Positions 33,864 through 43,771 are shown, counted from the stretch's first letter. The stretch: 59,703 nt of DNA from an uncultured Oscillospiraceae bacterium (GCA_910588495.1 CAJUPU010000017.1:1-59703); one strand, 5' to 3'. Translations and numbers: made by a program. Notes: generated from the letters alone by a model not told the origin.

Positions 33864-35117
33864 TTGATCCATGAGGATACTTTTGATCTACAGCTGGCCA
33901 AGGAGTGTGCCCGCTCCTTCTCGGGAGCCTGCGGTGTGGGCTGCACAGTGTCCGACGCCTCCGGGCGCTGCCTGTTCGAGACCGGGTACGGCTGCACCAC
34001 CTGCCGGATCTGCCACATCGCCGGACGTGAGGAGGCAGACTGTATCGGAACCCACCTCTATGGGATGACGGAGGCGGTGCGCTTTGGTGGAAAGTATATC
34101 TACACCGGGCCCATGGGGCTGACCTGCTTTGTGTCTCCCATCCTGGGGGACGAGGGCGTGGCGGCCAAGCTGACGGTGGGCCCCTTCCTGATGGTGGAGC
34201 GGCGGGACTACATCGCCTATGACCTGGAGGAGTGCGGAAAGCTGCATGGGGAGCCGCTGCAGCGGGTGATCCAGGAGCTGGACAACATCCCCTACTTCCC
34301 GCCGGAGCGGATCACCGAGATGTCCAACCTGTTGTTCATGGCTGTGGGGTTCATGAACAACGTCTCCGACGCGGAGCGGATGCGGAGCATCCAGGGCAGC
34401 GGCGCGATCCAGGGGCAGATCACCGCCTACATCCAGCAGATCAAGCGCACCCGGGAGCAGCCGCCCTATCCCTTCGAGCAGGAACGAAAGCTGCTGCGGG
34501 CGGTACGCCAGATGAACAAGCCGGAGGCCAACCGCCTGCTCAATGAGCTGCTGGGGCACATCCTGTTCTCCTCCGGCGGGAACATGGAACAGATCAAGCC
34601 CCGGCTGTACGAGCTGCTGGTGATGATTGGCCGGACGGCCATCGAGGCGGGTGCGGACCCGGATAAGACCCTCCAGACCAACCACCACTACCTGGTGCGG
34701 CTGGAGGGCAGCCGCGACTTCGACGCTTTGTGCAGCTGGCTGGCCCAGGAGTGCAACACGCTGATGGACAGCATTTTTGACTTCACCGGCATACGCCACA
34801 CCAACGTGATCCACCGCACCATTCAATACCTGAACACCCACTACCAGGAAAAGATCACACTGGAGGAGGCGGCACAGCGGGTCTACCTGTCCCCGGCCTA
34901 CTTCAGCCGGGTGTTCAAAGCGGAGATGGGGGAGTCCTTTACCGCCTATCTCAACCGCGTTCGGATCGAGCACAGCAAGGAACTGCTGCGCCATAAAAAC
35001 ATTCGGCTGACTGATATTGCCCAGCTGGTGGGGTTTGAGGATCAAAGCTATTTTACCAAGGTGTTCAAAAAACTGGTGGGTGTCCCGCCGCTCCAATATC
35101 GGAATTCTAAAGATTAG
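33864..35117 (+). CDS. AraC-family regulator with PocR sensory domain
   Basis: A 417-residue regulator. An N-terminal PocR domain (about 10-165) has the cysteine-rich start SGACGVGCTVSDASGRCLFE and GCTTCRICHIAGREEADCIG, then IYTGPMGLTCFVSPIL. The C-terminal AraC domain (about 310-410) reads ITLEEAAQRVYLSPAYFSRV and IRLTDIAQLVGFEDQSYFTK. A TTG start at 33864 is chosen because GGGGAGGAAA lies nine bases upstream; ATG at 33843 is the alternative. It is divergent from the corrinoid operon and probably activates it on sensing the methylated substrate. Confidence 0.88.
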   Translation: MIHEDTFDLQLAKECARSFSGACGVGCTVSDASGRCLFETGYGCTTCRICHIAGREEADCIGTHLYGMTEAVRFGGKYIYTGPMGLTCFVSPILGDEGVAAKLTVGPFLMVERRDYIAYDLEECGKLHGEPLQRVIQELDNIPYFPPERITEMSNLLFMAVGFMNNVSDAERMRSIQGSGAIQGQITAYIQQIKRTREQPPYPFEQERKLLRAVRQMNKPEANRLLNELLGHILFSSGGNMEQIKPRLYELLVMIGRTAIEAGADPDKTLQTNHHYLVRLEGSRDFDALCSWLAQECNTLMDSIFDFTGIRHTNVIHRTIQYLNTHYQEKITLEEAAQRVYLSPAYFSRVFKAEMGESFTAYLNRVRIEHSKELLRHKNIRLTDIAQLVGFEDQSYFTKVFKKLVGVPPLQYRNSKD

Positions 35118-35174
35118 GGGACTGCCGGTTGGGCCGGTAGCCCCCTCAGCAGAGTCTCTATAAACATTGACCAA

Positions 35175-35446
35175 TCAGACAGTCACCCACGCGTTTTTAG
35201 CCTGTGGAAGGAATGCCTGTTTGCCATTCTCACCAAGTTTGTCCCTTACCGTGAGTGGAGCCGCATAGAACTGGACGATCTCTTTCCAGGCCAGCCCGGT
35301 ATACTTCTCCGCAGTCTGGACAGCCAGGCTGCTGCCCTCCTCCAGCTCCGGGGCAGCTGCATTGCCGCGTGCTGACAGCGCCACGATGGGGCGCCGGTTT
35401 TAACCAGTTCTGCCGTCAGCCGGTCTATGCTTTCTAGCATGCCCAT
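35175..35446 (-). pseudogene. Fragment of an unrecognised protein
   Basis: Two overlapping frames make a C-terminal fragment of about 90 residues: GMLESIDRLTAELVKTGAP in one frame, then ALSARGNAAAPELEEGSSLA and YTGLAWKEIVQFYAAPLTVR in the other. It looks like the end of a soluble enzyme, perhaps flavodoxin- or reductase-like, but I cannot name it. It sits between the PocR regulator and the IS1595-like element and marks the boundary of the decayed region. Confidence 0.3.
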
Positions 35447-35560
35447 GTGGGCACGGTAAAGGTCCTCGTGTGCAACGCTGTTTCTGTGGCGCTTACTTCT
35501 GCTGAGACCGAAAAGATAATAGAGGCAAGTTTGCCTGTATCAGCTCGTAAATTCTCAAAT

Positions 35561-36547
35561 GTGGTTATCCCTTTTGATCAGCCAAGTGAGAAAGGGATAC
35601 AGCCAGGGTCAGACGCTCCAGCATGGCAGGGCCAAAGTCGCGGCGGCAGAAGCGGAAGGAATATTCGTCCAGATAGGATTGGAGGTATTTTTTGGATAGA
35701 CCATGATAGGTACCCAGGATAAACGCTTTGGCGTTGCTGATCACGATGTGCAGCCAATGAAGAAGGCCGAAATCGGGATCTTAGGGTTTATGTTCATGGG
35801 TGTAGCCCTCCAAGGCCGGAATATAATTGCAATAGCCTCGCTGCGGATCTCACTGCCATCGGCAAAAGCGGCATGGGCAAATTTCTTCACAGATGCCTGT
35901 TTGATATTGGGCGTTACCCGCATTTTCAGAAAGCGGGGACCGCCTCGTTCCTCCAAAGACAGTGCCACAAAAACCTTTGCCTTTTCTGTGCTCCGCCCCC
36001 GCTTTTTCCCTGTTGTTTGACCCCCAAAGTACGCATCGTCAAATTCGATGACCCCGCACAGTTGATGGGTTTCATCCCGCTGACCCATGGCAATGCGCAT
36101 GCGTCTGAGCATGGACCATGCGGTTTTGTAGGTAGTCCCAAGCATCGCCGCCAGCTGCACAGCAGAAATGCCTCGCTTATCCTGACTCACAAAATAGAAC
36201 GCCAAAAACCACTGCCTCAACGGCATATGTGTCTTATGCAGCACCGTCCCTGCCGTTACCGAGGTCTGACGGCGGCATTGGGCGCACTGATATCGCCCGT
36301 TAGACAGCCGGTATCCATGACGGCAGCCGCGTTTGGAGCAAATATACCCAATCTGCCAGCGCTGAGATACCAGGTGCTCCTGACACTGCGTCTCGCTGGA
36401 AAACCGCTTCAGAAATGTCCCAAGTGGCAGACCCTTTTCCTTTGCCATGACTCTTTTCCCCGCTTTCCGGTATCATGGCACTATCCTATCTTGCGCCATG
36501 TCCCATGATCCGGGACCTTCCTTTGGCTGAGCTAAAGGGATAACCAC
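35561..36547 (-). mobile_element. IS1595-like insertion sequence, copy 1
   Basis: The 987-base element has terminal inverted repeats GTGGTTATCCCTTT (left) and AAAGGGATAACCAC (right, 36534-36547). It encodes one transposase on the minus strand. The flanks TCTCAAAT and AGTTGCTT do not match, so no target duplication is visible, which suggests rearrangement after insertion. A second, truncated copy starts at 59127. Confidence 0.8.
35741..36448 (-). pseudogene. IS1595-family (ISXO2-like) transposase, frameshifted
   Basis: The N-terminal zinc ribbon (YICSKRGCRHGYRLSNGRYQ, CAQCRRQ) and a helical linker are intact, and the catalytic domain begins at VIEFDDAYFGG. After about residue 200 (near 35826) the frame is lost. 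The correct continuation (PALEGYTHEHKP, FGLLHWLHIV, AFILGTYHGLSKKYL, YSFRFCRRDFGPAMLERL) lies one frame over and also has a TAA at about 35784. The enzyme is therefore broken. Full family length would be near 290 residues. Confidence 0.8.
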
Positions 36548-37060
36548 AGTTGCTTTTTTTGTTTGTTGGCTGCCATAAGTCGGCTCACTCCAATTTCTTG
36601 AAGGTTTTGCTTCTCTTAGTCATACTCGAACCTTATGCAGAATGATTTTACTCATTTGAACTGTAACTTCGATTTACTGTATAACACTGACTGGCGGCTA
36701 TCCCTCCACGGCTTTATTAGCTCCGCTTCATTGGTACTGTGCCGCCACATTCACCAGCGGAAGGCAGGTTGTATCCGAAGATTTTTCCCTGCCGCCGCTT
36801 CACGGAGGTCAAGCTCTCCGCGTCGCTGGCTTACCACGTTCCAATCATCCTATCCTGTTTTCAGCACCCGTAGGTCTTCTCTATAAGCCTGCCTGCTTGC
36901 CGCCGCCTGTAACGGCGCAGGGACTTTCATAAAAGCCCAGTTTTACTCATCTCCACAGACCTTGCTCGATGGTGAGATTGGCCCGTTCGGCCAATACCCT
37001 ATTTAGACCCGTACAAACGAAAATACGTCTCCGCCGTGCTGTAACATGACGGATTCTAAC
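36548..37060 (-). other. Non-coding stretch, probable second group II intron remnant
   Basis: No gene is seen. On the minus strand it holds structured, intron-like sequence: GGAACGTGGTAAGCCAGCG, then GAGCTTGACCTCCGTGAAGC and GGCGGCAGGGAAAA. This parallels the GAGCTTCACGGACGGCGGCG segment in the 5' part of the intron at 39651. It may be domain I of another intron cut off by the IS1595-like element. The evidence is pattern similarity only. Confidence 0.35.
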
Positions 37061-39651
37061 CATAGATGCTTCCTTGGACTCCCGGCCTATCACGCACTCG
37101 ACCACCTCTGGTTCGCTGTTCCTGTACCGCGTTTCCGCGTCTTTAGGGTGCGCTCTCAGCCGACATCACGGTTCTTGGGCAAGTGTAGATTGATAACAAT
37201 AGGGGCACAGCACCAGTGACTTCCGGCACATATGCAGCATCAGCCGTTCCGCCTCGGTTTTGCCGGTGAGTTTTTTCAGGGCACGGACGTGGTGCATACG
37301 AATATCATCCGTTTTGTTGCCGCACAGCTCACAGATACCGGCTTTCAGCCTTTTTGCGAGAGTATTGCGTCCGTCATAGTGGAGATAGCGGGGAAGCAGG
37401 TCCTGCACGTTGTCATAGCCCTTATCCTGTTTGCGAAAACCATCGTGATAAAACTCACATTGTTTGGGCCCGGATTTTGTGCTATAAAGGTACCCGGAAC
37501 ACGCCGCCACGCATATACTTTTTCTTGATTTTACTCACGGTGGTGCGGTATTTCCCGGCGTAGGTTTTCAGCATACTGTAGCGCATCATATAGTGAAAAT
37601 TGCTCAGTACGCCGACATTTTCCGCGATACAATTGTACAGGCCGCGAATTTCCGAATTGTACTGCCTGACGATTTCAATATCCGTGCTGTTGAGCAGCTC
37701 GTTTCGGTGCATGGGCCGCCAGAAATTGCGGCCTCGGTTCTCATCCCATTTGACCTGCATGGCCCTGAGCTCATGGAGCTTGTTCTCCCATTTTTCATGG
37801 GGAACATAGAGGAACGCTTGACCATACCAAACCCGCCTGAGAGCGCCGTTTTTGGTCCGTTTTGCCGCCTTATCACGCACCACCCGAATGTAATAGCCCA
37901 GATAGCGCACCGCCTGGCTGGAATGAGTGACCTTTGTCTTTTCCTCGGAGAGAGTGAGCTTCAGCTTTTCGGACAGGAACTGCCGCAAATCCTCTTTGAT
38001 GGATAGAGCATCCTGTTTCGAGCCAATCACACCCACCACAAAGTCGTCCGCATAGCGGCTGTACTGTATTCGCTTAAAGCCCTCGTCCCGCGCGTCTGTA
38101 TAAGGTGTGGACAATTTCAACTGCTGGGCCACTTTAAATTCCCGGGATATCCTCCGGGGTGGGGTTTCCAGTATCTAATCTTGCCTTTACCTTGTCATAG
38201 CGCCGCTTGACTTTCCTGTATTCCTTGCTGGGTTTGCGATAGGAAGTGTCTTTGTCGAAACAGGTTTTGTATCCTTCCATAAAGGTATCCAGCTCAGACA
38301 GGTAGATATTAGCCAGGATGGGACTCATGCCGCTGCCCTGGGGCGTGCCGGAATAGGTTTTGTGGTATTCCCACTGCTCCATGTATCCGGCTTTCAGAAA
38401 CTTCCACATAAGGGACAGAAACGCTTCGTCCTTAATGCGCCGCCGTAAAATATCGATGAGAACATGGTGGTCAAAACAATCAAAACAAGCCTTGATGTCG
38501 CCCTCCACCATCCAGCGAACACCTGTGAAAGTGTCCTTGATTTGGGACAGCGCCGTGTGGCAGCTTCGCTTGGGGCGGAAGCCATGAGACAGGTTGGAAA
38601 AAGTGGGTTTATAGATGGCCTCCAGAGCATCCGAATAATTTCCTGCAGCAGCTTGTCGTTGGTGGAGGGGATACCCAGTGGGCGCTCTTTCGACGGATTG
38701 TTCTTCTTGGCGATGTACGTCCTGCGGGCAGGGTTGGGCTGGTAGGTCTGGTCTTTCAGGGAGTTGATGATTTTGTTGATACGAGCCATGCTCATGTTAT
38801 CGATGGTCATTCCATCCGCGCCTGCCGTCATGCTGCCCTGTGAGGCCGCAATGTTTTTATAGGCCAGCAGATAGAAATCCGGGTTGCACAGATTGCGGTA
38901 CAACCGTTCAAAACGGTATTCTTTTACACTTGCTTTCTCCGTGAGGAGCTTCAATACATCAATTGGATTTCTCATAGTGCCTCACGCACCTTCCTTGTAT
39001 TGAAATGACCGACGGCTGTCCTTCGCCATGTGGGCGGCGTTACCGTTTCTGCTTTTACGGCTATCCCTGTTAGTCCAGGGTCCTCAGACTACTATGACAG
39101 CTCCGTTGCCATGACGGATTTTCAGGGCCGCTTTTCTCATTGCTCCCATAGCCGCGCCTGGGCGGCGCTCCGTTTTAGGCAATCTCCGTTTAGAACTGCT
39201 GAAACGAGCGTGATGTGCTGTCGGTATGTGACGTTCGCCATTTTCCACTTTCCCGTGGCTGGATTCGCTCCGGGTATCCGCAAAGATAGAGCCAAACACT
39301 AACTTTGTCAGGAGCGCCGGCGAGTTTAGCTTCCATACGCCGGGGGCACTGTCTGGGCCCAATCTCTGGCTGTCAAGCAGGCAGTATAGCTTTCATCCTC
39401 ATGCACATCTTTTCATCCCTCCACGCCGCCGTCCGTGAAGCTCGTACCGGCCCGTGTACTCCGTCATGCTATGGTCGCCCTCCGGTTTCCCTTTCGGGGT
39501 TAGACGGGGGATGATGGGTTGCGTTGTGTGGTCGCGTCGGGCCTCCTTCTCCCTGTGGATTGACCACCGCGTGATACCTTGTCCACCACTTGCTCAAGGT
39601 GGGATTTCAACAGCTCCGCGGGCAGGCGTCACTCTGCCTTTACTGACGCAC
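37061..39651 (-). mobile_element. Group II intron inserted in the coupling-protein gene
   Basis: On the minus strand the intron begins GTGCG at 39651, the group II 5' consensus, directly after the coupling-protein codons ...TYVKP. About 670 bases of structured RNA precede a reverse transcriptase frame (38975-37166). Just past the frame, a hairpin with a GAAA tetraloop (ACGCG-GAAA-CGCGG, near 37125-37140) is a candidate domain V. The 3' end is uncertain, and the continuation of the host gene is not found after it. Confidence 0.7.
37166..38975 (-). pseudogene. Group II intron reverse transcriptase/maturase, multiply frameshifted
   Basis: The start MRNPIDVLKLLTEKASVKEY and the RT palm blocks are clear: RRTYIAKKNNPSKERPLGIP, GFRPKRSCHTALSQIKDTF, MVEGDIKACFDCFDHHVLI, TPQGSGMSPILANIYLSELD and the catalytic YADD in IQYSRYADDFVVG. 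The C terminus carries an HNH-type zinc module (CELCGNKTDDIRMHHVRALK). Three one-base shifts break it, near 38630, 38140 and 37490, so no full-length enzyme is made. Intact relatives are about 600 residues. Confidence 0.85.
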
Positions 39652-40096
39652 TGGGTTTCACATAGGTCCTCGATTTGCCAGCACCGGAGCCGCCGATCAC
39701 CAGCACATTCAGCGACCTACGGTGCTTGTGGGTGTCCAGCCCCAGGCGCACGTTCTGGGTGAGCAGCTTGTTCTGCTTCTGGGCGAACATGGCGTTCACC
39801 TGCCGGGGCGTCCCCCAGGCTGCGGAGCCGTGCTCGGCCCCGTCCCGGGTCCTGCCCCGGTTGGCGGAGGCGTAGCACAGCGCGGCGGCGTAGAGGGCGG
39901 AGCAGACCAGGATGGACACCAGGCTGTGCTCCGTCCAGCGGATGAAAAAAGGATTTTCCAATGCAGCCGTCAGGTTGGTCAGGATGTCGGGCAGGCCGCC
40001 ACCCAGGGACTGGGCCAGCAGCAGCGCCGCGCACACCACAAAGGCATAAAGAAACAGGCAGACGGCCAGCCTGCCTGTTCGGGGCTGTTGGTTCAA
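39652..40096 (-). pseudogene. TraG/VirD4-type coupling protein, 5' part only
   Basis: The N-terminal 148 residues of a type IV coupling protein. Two membrane helices (about 10-32 and 55-73) are followed by GSAAWGTPRQVNAMF and the P-loop in LNVLVIGGSGAGKSRTYVKP. The group II intron begins right after this proline. The remaining about 450 residues of the ATPase are missing from the window. The TTG start at 40096 follows GGCGAGGTGA and lies seven bases after the end of the PcfB frame. In an intact element it would feed the relaxase-DNA complex to the conjugation channel. Confidence 0.8.
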
Positions 40097-40102
40097 AATT
40101 GC

Positions 40103-40914
40103 TCACCTCGCCTTGGGCCTGGTCTTGATTTTGTTCTTGGTTGGTGTGGACCGCTCCCTGCCGCTCAACTGGGCGCGATACCCCTCCAGCCGCGCCAGGA
40201 TGGAGGGCCGCTCACTCCTCCCGCCGCTCTCTCTGGAGGTAGAGGAGCTGGCTCTGGTATCGGGCGAGCCTGGTCCCCACCGAGAACCGTTTTTTGGCGG
40301 GATGTCCCAGGGGTCGTCCGGCAGCTGGGAGCGGGGCGGAGAAGGGTCCCACCTGCCCTCCTCCCGCCCCACCGGGGGGCGCCGGGGACCCTCCCGCTCC
40401 TCCTGGGGCACGGCCCGCCCCCGCTCCAAAGGGCCCTCCTGGGGCTCCTCCCTGGCCCGCTGGGCCCGGTCCGGGGAGGGCGACGGCCCCTCTGGGGCTC
40501 GGACGGGGCCCTCTCGCCCTGTTCCGGGGCCTGCCGGGCAGGGCCTTGGTACAGGATGCGCTCAAAGATCAGGTTGGCCCGATCCAGCTCGGTCACCGGC
40601 ATCACCACGTCGATCACCCGGCCTCTGCCGTCCCGGTCCTTGATGGCGGAGAACAAAATTTTCTGCTTTTTTGCGTGCTTTTGAAACTGTTTGAACTGCG
40701 ACCGCGACATGGGGAACAGCCGCAGGTCCCGGGTCTCCCGCAGCATCCGCTCCATGTTCACTTTGCCGGAGAGGGCCTTGTTGTTCCGGGCCAGCGCCAT
40801 GGTCAGCGCCAGCAGGTTCTTCAGCGCCGAGCCCCCCAGCCGGACGACCACCTCGCCCCCGGACAGCATCATGCGCACCATCTGGTCGGCGGCCTCACCG
40901 CCTCCTATCGTCAT
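40103..40914 (-). CDS. PcfB/DUF3801 family conjugation protein, probable frameshift
   Basis: Residues 1-125 are a PcfB-like domain (MTIGGGEAADQMVRMMLSGG, ETRDLRLFPMSRSQFKQFQK, FSAIKDRDGRGRVIDVVMPV). In the initial frame it runs to 40165 as an arginine/proline-rich tail. In another frame the expected lysine/arginine tail appears (SILARLEGYRAQLSGRERST, ending RPKAR at 40103), directly before the coupling-protein start. A shift near 40500-40530, in a very GC-rich stretch, would join them. PcfB proteins help the coupling protein recognise the relaxosome. The start at 40914 overlaps the relaxase gene by 20 bases. Confidence 0.7.
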
Positions 40915-42298
40915 CTCGGATCACCTCGTCTTTCATTTCGATGTTCTGGATATCCTGCTCCATCCGGGGCAGGTTTTCTCGGATCTCCCGGCACAGGGCC
41001 AGTTTCTTCCGCTCTGCCCGGATCTGCCGGTTGACCTCCGCCAGCTGACGGTAGACGTCCGCCTTTTCCGCCGTCAGCCGGTCCCGGGGGATGGGGCACC
41101 CCTCCAGCACGTCCAGGGCGTCCATGTACCGGACGAATTCCTCCTCCATGCCGGACAGCCCCTCCCCGTAGAGCCGGGCGGCGGGGGCCAGGGCCTCTGC
41201 GTCGGCCAGGGCGTCGTACAGCTTTTTCCGCCTCTTTTTTCGGACGTTGAGGATGGTACGCTGCTTGGTGAGATCGGCCAGCGTTTCCTCCGTCCGGGCC
41301 TCAAAGGCGGACATCTCCTCGGGGGTGCTGATCTCGTTCTCCCGGAGGAAGGCAAGTTGGGCCCGGTATCGCTCCGCCCGCGTCACTTCCTGGCGGAGCC
41401 GGGGCGTCACTTTGGGCGGATACTGCCGCTGGCCCGCCTTGCCCAGCACATACAGATAGTGGACGTAAAGCGCCATAAATCCGGTATATTTCGGGTGCTT
41501 TTTATAGGGCCGGTACGCCGGGCGGCGCAAATTGGCGGGCCGCAGTCCCGCCTCGATGGCGGTGAGGTTGCCCTCGATGGCGGCCCGGATGCCCTCCTCG
41601 GTGAACAGCCCGTTCCTCCGGCCCGGGTACATGAACCGACCCTGGCCCCGCAGCCGGAAGCCCAAGCGGTTACCGTGGTAGATCTCGTACCCCTTGTGCT
41701 CCATCAACAGGTAGAAGTGCCCCAGGTCGTTGGCGCCGTCGATGGCGGTGTGCAGGTCGGCCTCCAGCATGGTGCGGAAGGTGGGCTGGCCCTTGGACTG
41801 GCGGACCCATTCGGCATAGCTCACCGCCTGGGAGGGCTGGCCCGCCATGAGGACGGACAGCCCGTGCTCCCGGCACAGCCGGTCCGACACGGCCCGGATC
41901 TGCTGGTAATACTCCTGGGTGGTCACATGATACTTTTCTCCGGTCTGCGCGTTCACCGAATTGAACACCAGGTGGGAGTGGATGTGACCTTTGTCGATAT
42001 GGGTGGCAATCACTACCTCGTAGTTGGCCAGATACTCCGCCGCAAATTCCTTTGCGATCTCCAATGCCAGCTCTGGGGACACCTCGCCGGGCTTGAAGGA
42101 CTGGATGATGTGGTAACACTGGCGGCCGCCCATTTTCCCCACCTCCCGCTTGGTATCCAGCATCTGGCGGCACTCCCGGCCCGGGTCGCAGTTCTGATGG
42201 GCGGTGAGGATGTGTCCGTCAGTTTTGCCGCCGTTCAACACATACTGGATGATCCGGTCCAGGCGGGCGCTTCTGGCTAAGATCTTCGTGACAGCCAT
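40895..42298 (-). CDS. Relaxase/mobilization nuclease (MobP-like)
   Basis: A 467-residue relaxase. The three-histidine metal motif is at VIATHIDKGHIHSHLVFNSV (H100, H105, H107, H109). Motif I is probably around MLDTKREVGKMGGRQCYHII. The second half (about 300-460) is a coiled-coil region (LTKQRTILNVRKKRRKKLYD). It nicks oriT and leads the transferred strand. The length and motifs look intact, unlike the coupling protein. A terminator separates it from the HD gene upstream, so it is now outside the promoter that normally drives mobC and relaxase together. Confidence 0.88.
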   Translation of the reverse strand: MAVTKILARSARLDRIIQYVLNGGKTDGHILTAHQNCDPGRECRQMLDTKREVGKMGGRQCYHIIQSFKPGEVSPELALEIAKEFAAEYLANYEVVIATHIDKGHIHSHLVFNSVNAQTGEKYHVTTQEYYQQIRAVSDRLCREHGLSVLMAGQPSQAVSYAEWVRQSKGQPTFRTMLEADLHTAIDGANDLGHFYLLMEHKGYEIYHGNRLGFRLRGQGRFMYPGRRNGLFTEEGIRAAIEGNLTAIEAGLRPANLRRPAYRPYKKHPKYTGFMALYVHYLYVLGKAGQRQYPPKVTPRLRQEVTRAERYRAQLAFLRENEISTPEEMSAFEARTEETLADLTKQRTILNVRKKRRKKLYDALADAEALAPAARLYGEGLSGMEEEFVRYMDALDVLEGCPIPRDRLTAEKADVYRQLAEVNRQIRAERKKLALCREIRENLPRMEQDIQNIEMKDEVIRDDDRRR

Positions 42299-42308
42299 GG
42301 ATCACCTC

Positions 42309-42345
42309 AAAAAAACGCGGACAGGCCTCTGAGAGCCTGTCCGCG
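42309..42345 (-). terminator. Terminator of the HD-domain gene
   Basis: CGCGGACAGGC and GCCTGTCCGCG form an 11-bp stem followed on the minus strand by a run of seven T. Confidence 0.85.
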
Positions 42346-42355
42346 GTGTATTTCT

Positions 42356-42859
42356 TCAGTTTTTCAGGTATATGGATTGGAGCAGCGACTTCCCCGTTTC
42401 CGTTTTGAAGAGCTTCTCCATCGCCTGCTCGATATGCTCCCGGGTGTAGTTCCCCTCGTCGGCGTTGACCAGATAGTCCGCCTCCAGCAGGATCTGGTAG
42501 TCCGGCCCGTCCACCTTCTCCGTGGTGTGGTGGTGGCCCACCAGGTAGACCACCCGTCCCACACAGGCTTGGTGCAGGCCGCTGCCCTTCAGGAATGGGA
42601 TTGTCAGCGCGGGGCCCTCCTGTTCCTGGTGTTTGCCGTCAGCACTACCGTGTTTTTCACGACAGAGCGGACAGGCGATGTCGTGGACGATGGCCGCCGC
42701 CTCCAAGCTCATCTGGGACATCTCATCCAGCCCCTCGCACTGGCCGATGGTCTTGGCGTAGGCGTATACCTTTAAGAAATGGTTGATGTCGTGGAAATCA
42801 CCGTCATAAAACTTGATCATTTTTTCGGTGAGCTTCGCAATGCTTTTCGCAGTTTTCAT
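42356..42859 (-). CDS. HD-domain phosphohydrolase
   Basis: A 167-residue HD-fold protein. Metal ligands are visible as DFHDINHFLKVYAYAK, the HD pair in AAAIVHDIACPLC and VVYLVGHHHTTEKVDGPDY, with a closing DYLVN. It probably hydrolyses a phosphoester; the substrate is unknown. The start at 42859 follows GAAAGGGTGAAG. It lies with the phosphatase and MATE genes between mobC and the relaxase gene and has its own terminator, so it looks like cargo. Confidence 0.85.
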   Translation of the reverse strand: MKTAKSIAKLTEKMIKFYDGDFHDINHFLKVYAYAKTIGQCEGLDEMSQMSLEAAAIVHDIACPLCREKHGSADGKHQEQEGPALTIPFLKGSGLHQACVGRVVYLVGHHHTTEKVDGPDYQILLEADYLVNADEGNYTREHIEQAMEKLFKTETGKSLLQSIYLKN

Positions 42860-43011
42860 TTCTTCACCCTTTCGATGTAATAGGTCATTATACCATTTTT
42901 TTGCACTAGAAACAAGCAAAAGAAGGTGGACAACATTTTTTTGCTGTAAACATAAAACAGTTTTTTGCCATCCGGTTCATCGGCTCACAGCCCTGTTTCG
43001 GCGAAACAGCG

Positions 43012-43045
43012 AAAAAAAGGAGAACGGATCATTTTGAATCCGTTC
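43012..43045 (-). terminator. Terminator of the histidine phosphatase gene
   Basis: GAACGGAT and ATCCGTTC pair around a seven-base loop, with a seven-base T run on the minus strand. A small CTGTTTCG/CGAAACAG hairpin lies just beyond. Confidence 0.8.
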
Positions 43046-43060
43046 CCCTCAGACAGAAGG

Positions 43061-43729
43061 CTATTTCATGCTTGGCTGAAAATAGGGGGAGTCCTCCGGC
43101 TTGAGCCGGGGCGCGCCGGAGGGGAAGAACTCCAGAAAGTCCATTCTGCGCTCCCGGAACCAGGTCTCGCAGTCCACCTCGGCGGCCACGCCCATGCCGT
43201 TGGGGCAGAGCAGGAACGCCTCCGGGGACTGGTCCGACGCCAGCGCCGCCTGGAACAGCAGGGAGAACACCTCGCCGTGGGCCACCACAGCCACCTTTTT
43301 GTACCCGTTGCGCCGGACCTCCGCCACCACGTGGGTCATCCCGGCTAAGGCCCGCAGCTGTGTTTCCATCAGCGTTTCCCCACCAGGAAAGCCAAGATCA
43401 GGGGCCTGTTCCAGCCATTTTTGACCGGTGGCCCCCTCCATGATCTCTGAGGCCGGGCGGTTCTCCATCTCCCCGAAGCGGTATTCCCAGAAGTTCTCCA
43501 CCAGCTCCGGCTCCATGCCGGGGTAGAGGATGGCGGCGGTCTCCCGGCAGCGGATGGCGGGGCTGGCGTAGAGGTGGTCCACCTCCGGGTAAGGATAGAG
43601 CCGCTTCAGCTCATGCAGCTCCCGGCGCCCCTGCTCAGATACCAGCGCGTCGGTGGAGCCGCACAGCAGGCCCTGCTCATTGCTGGTGGTCAGGCCGTGG
43701 CGGACAAAGTATACCGTAAACTTGCTCAT
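43061..43729 (-). CDS. Histidine phosphatase family protein
   Basis: A 222-residue phosphoglycerate-mutase-like protein. The phosphohistidine motif is RHG in VYFVRHGLTTSNEQGLLCG (about H11), the second conserved arginine lies in YASPAIRCRETAAIL, and the second histidine in VAVVAHGEVFSLLFQ. Family members dephosphorylate small metabolites. It starts 42 bases downstream of the MATE gene and may be co-transcribed with it. Confidence 0.88.
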   Translation of the reverse strand: MSKFTVYFVRHGLTTSNEQGLLCGSTDALVSEQGRRELHELKRLYPYPEVDHLYASPAIRCRETAAILYPGMEPELVENFWEYRFGEMENRPASEIMEGATGQKWLEQAPDLGFPGGETLMETQLRALAGMTHVVAEVRRNGYKKVAVVAHGEVFSLLFQAALASDQSPEAFLLCPNGMGVAAEVDCETWFRERRMDFLEFFPSGAPRLKPEDSPYFQPSMK

Positions 43730-43771
43730 AAGATCATCCTATCCTTTCGCTATCCGGCTTTCCACCGCCAT

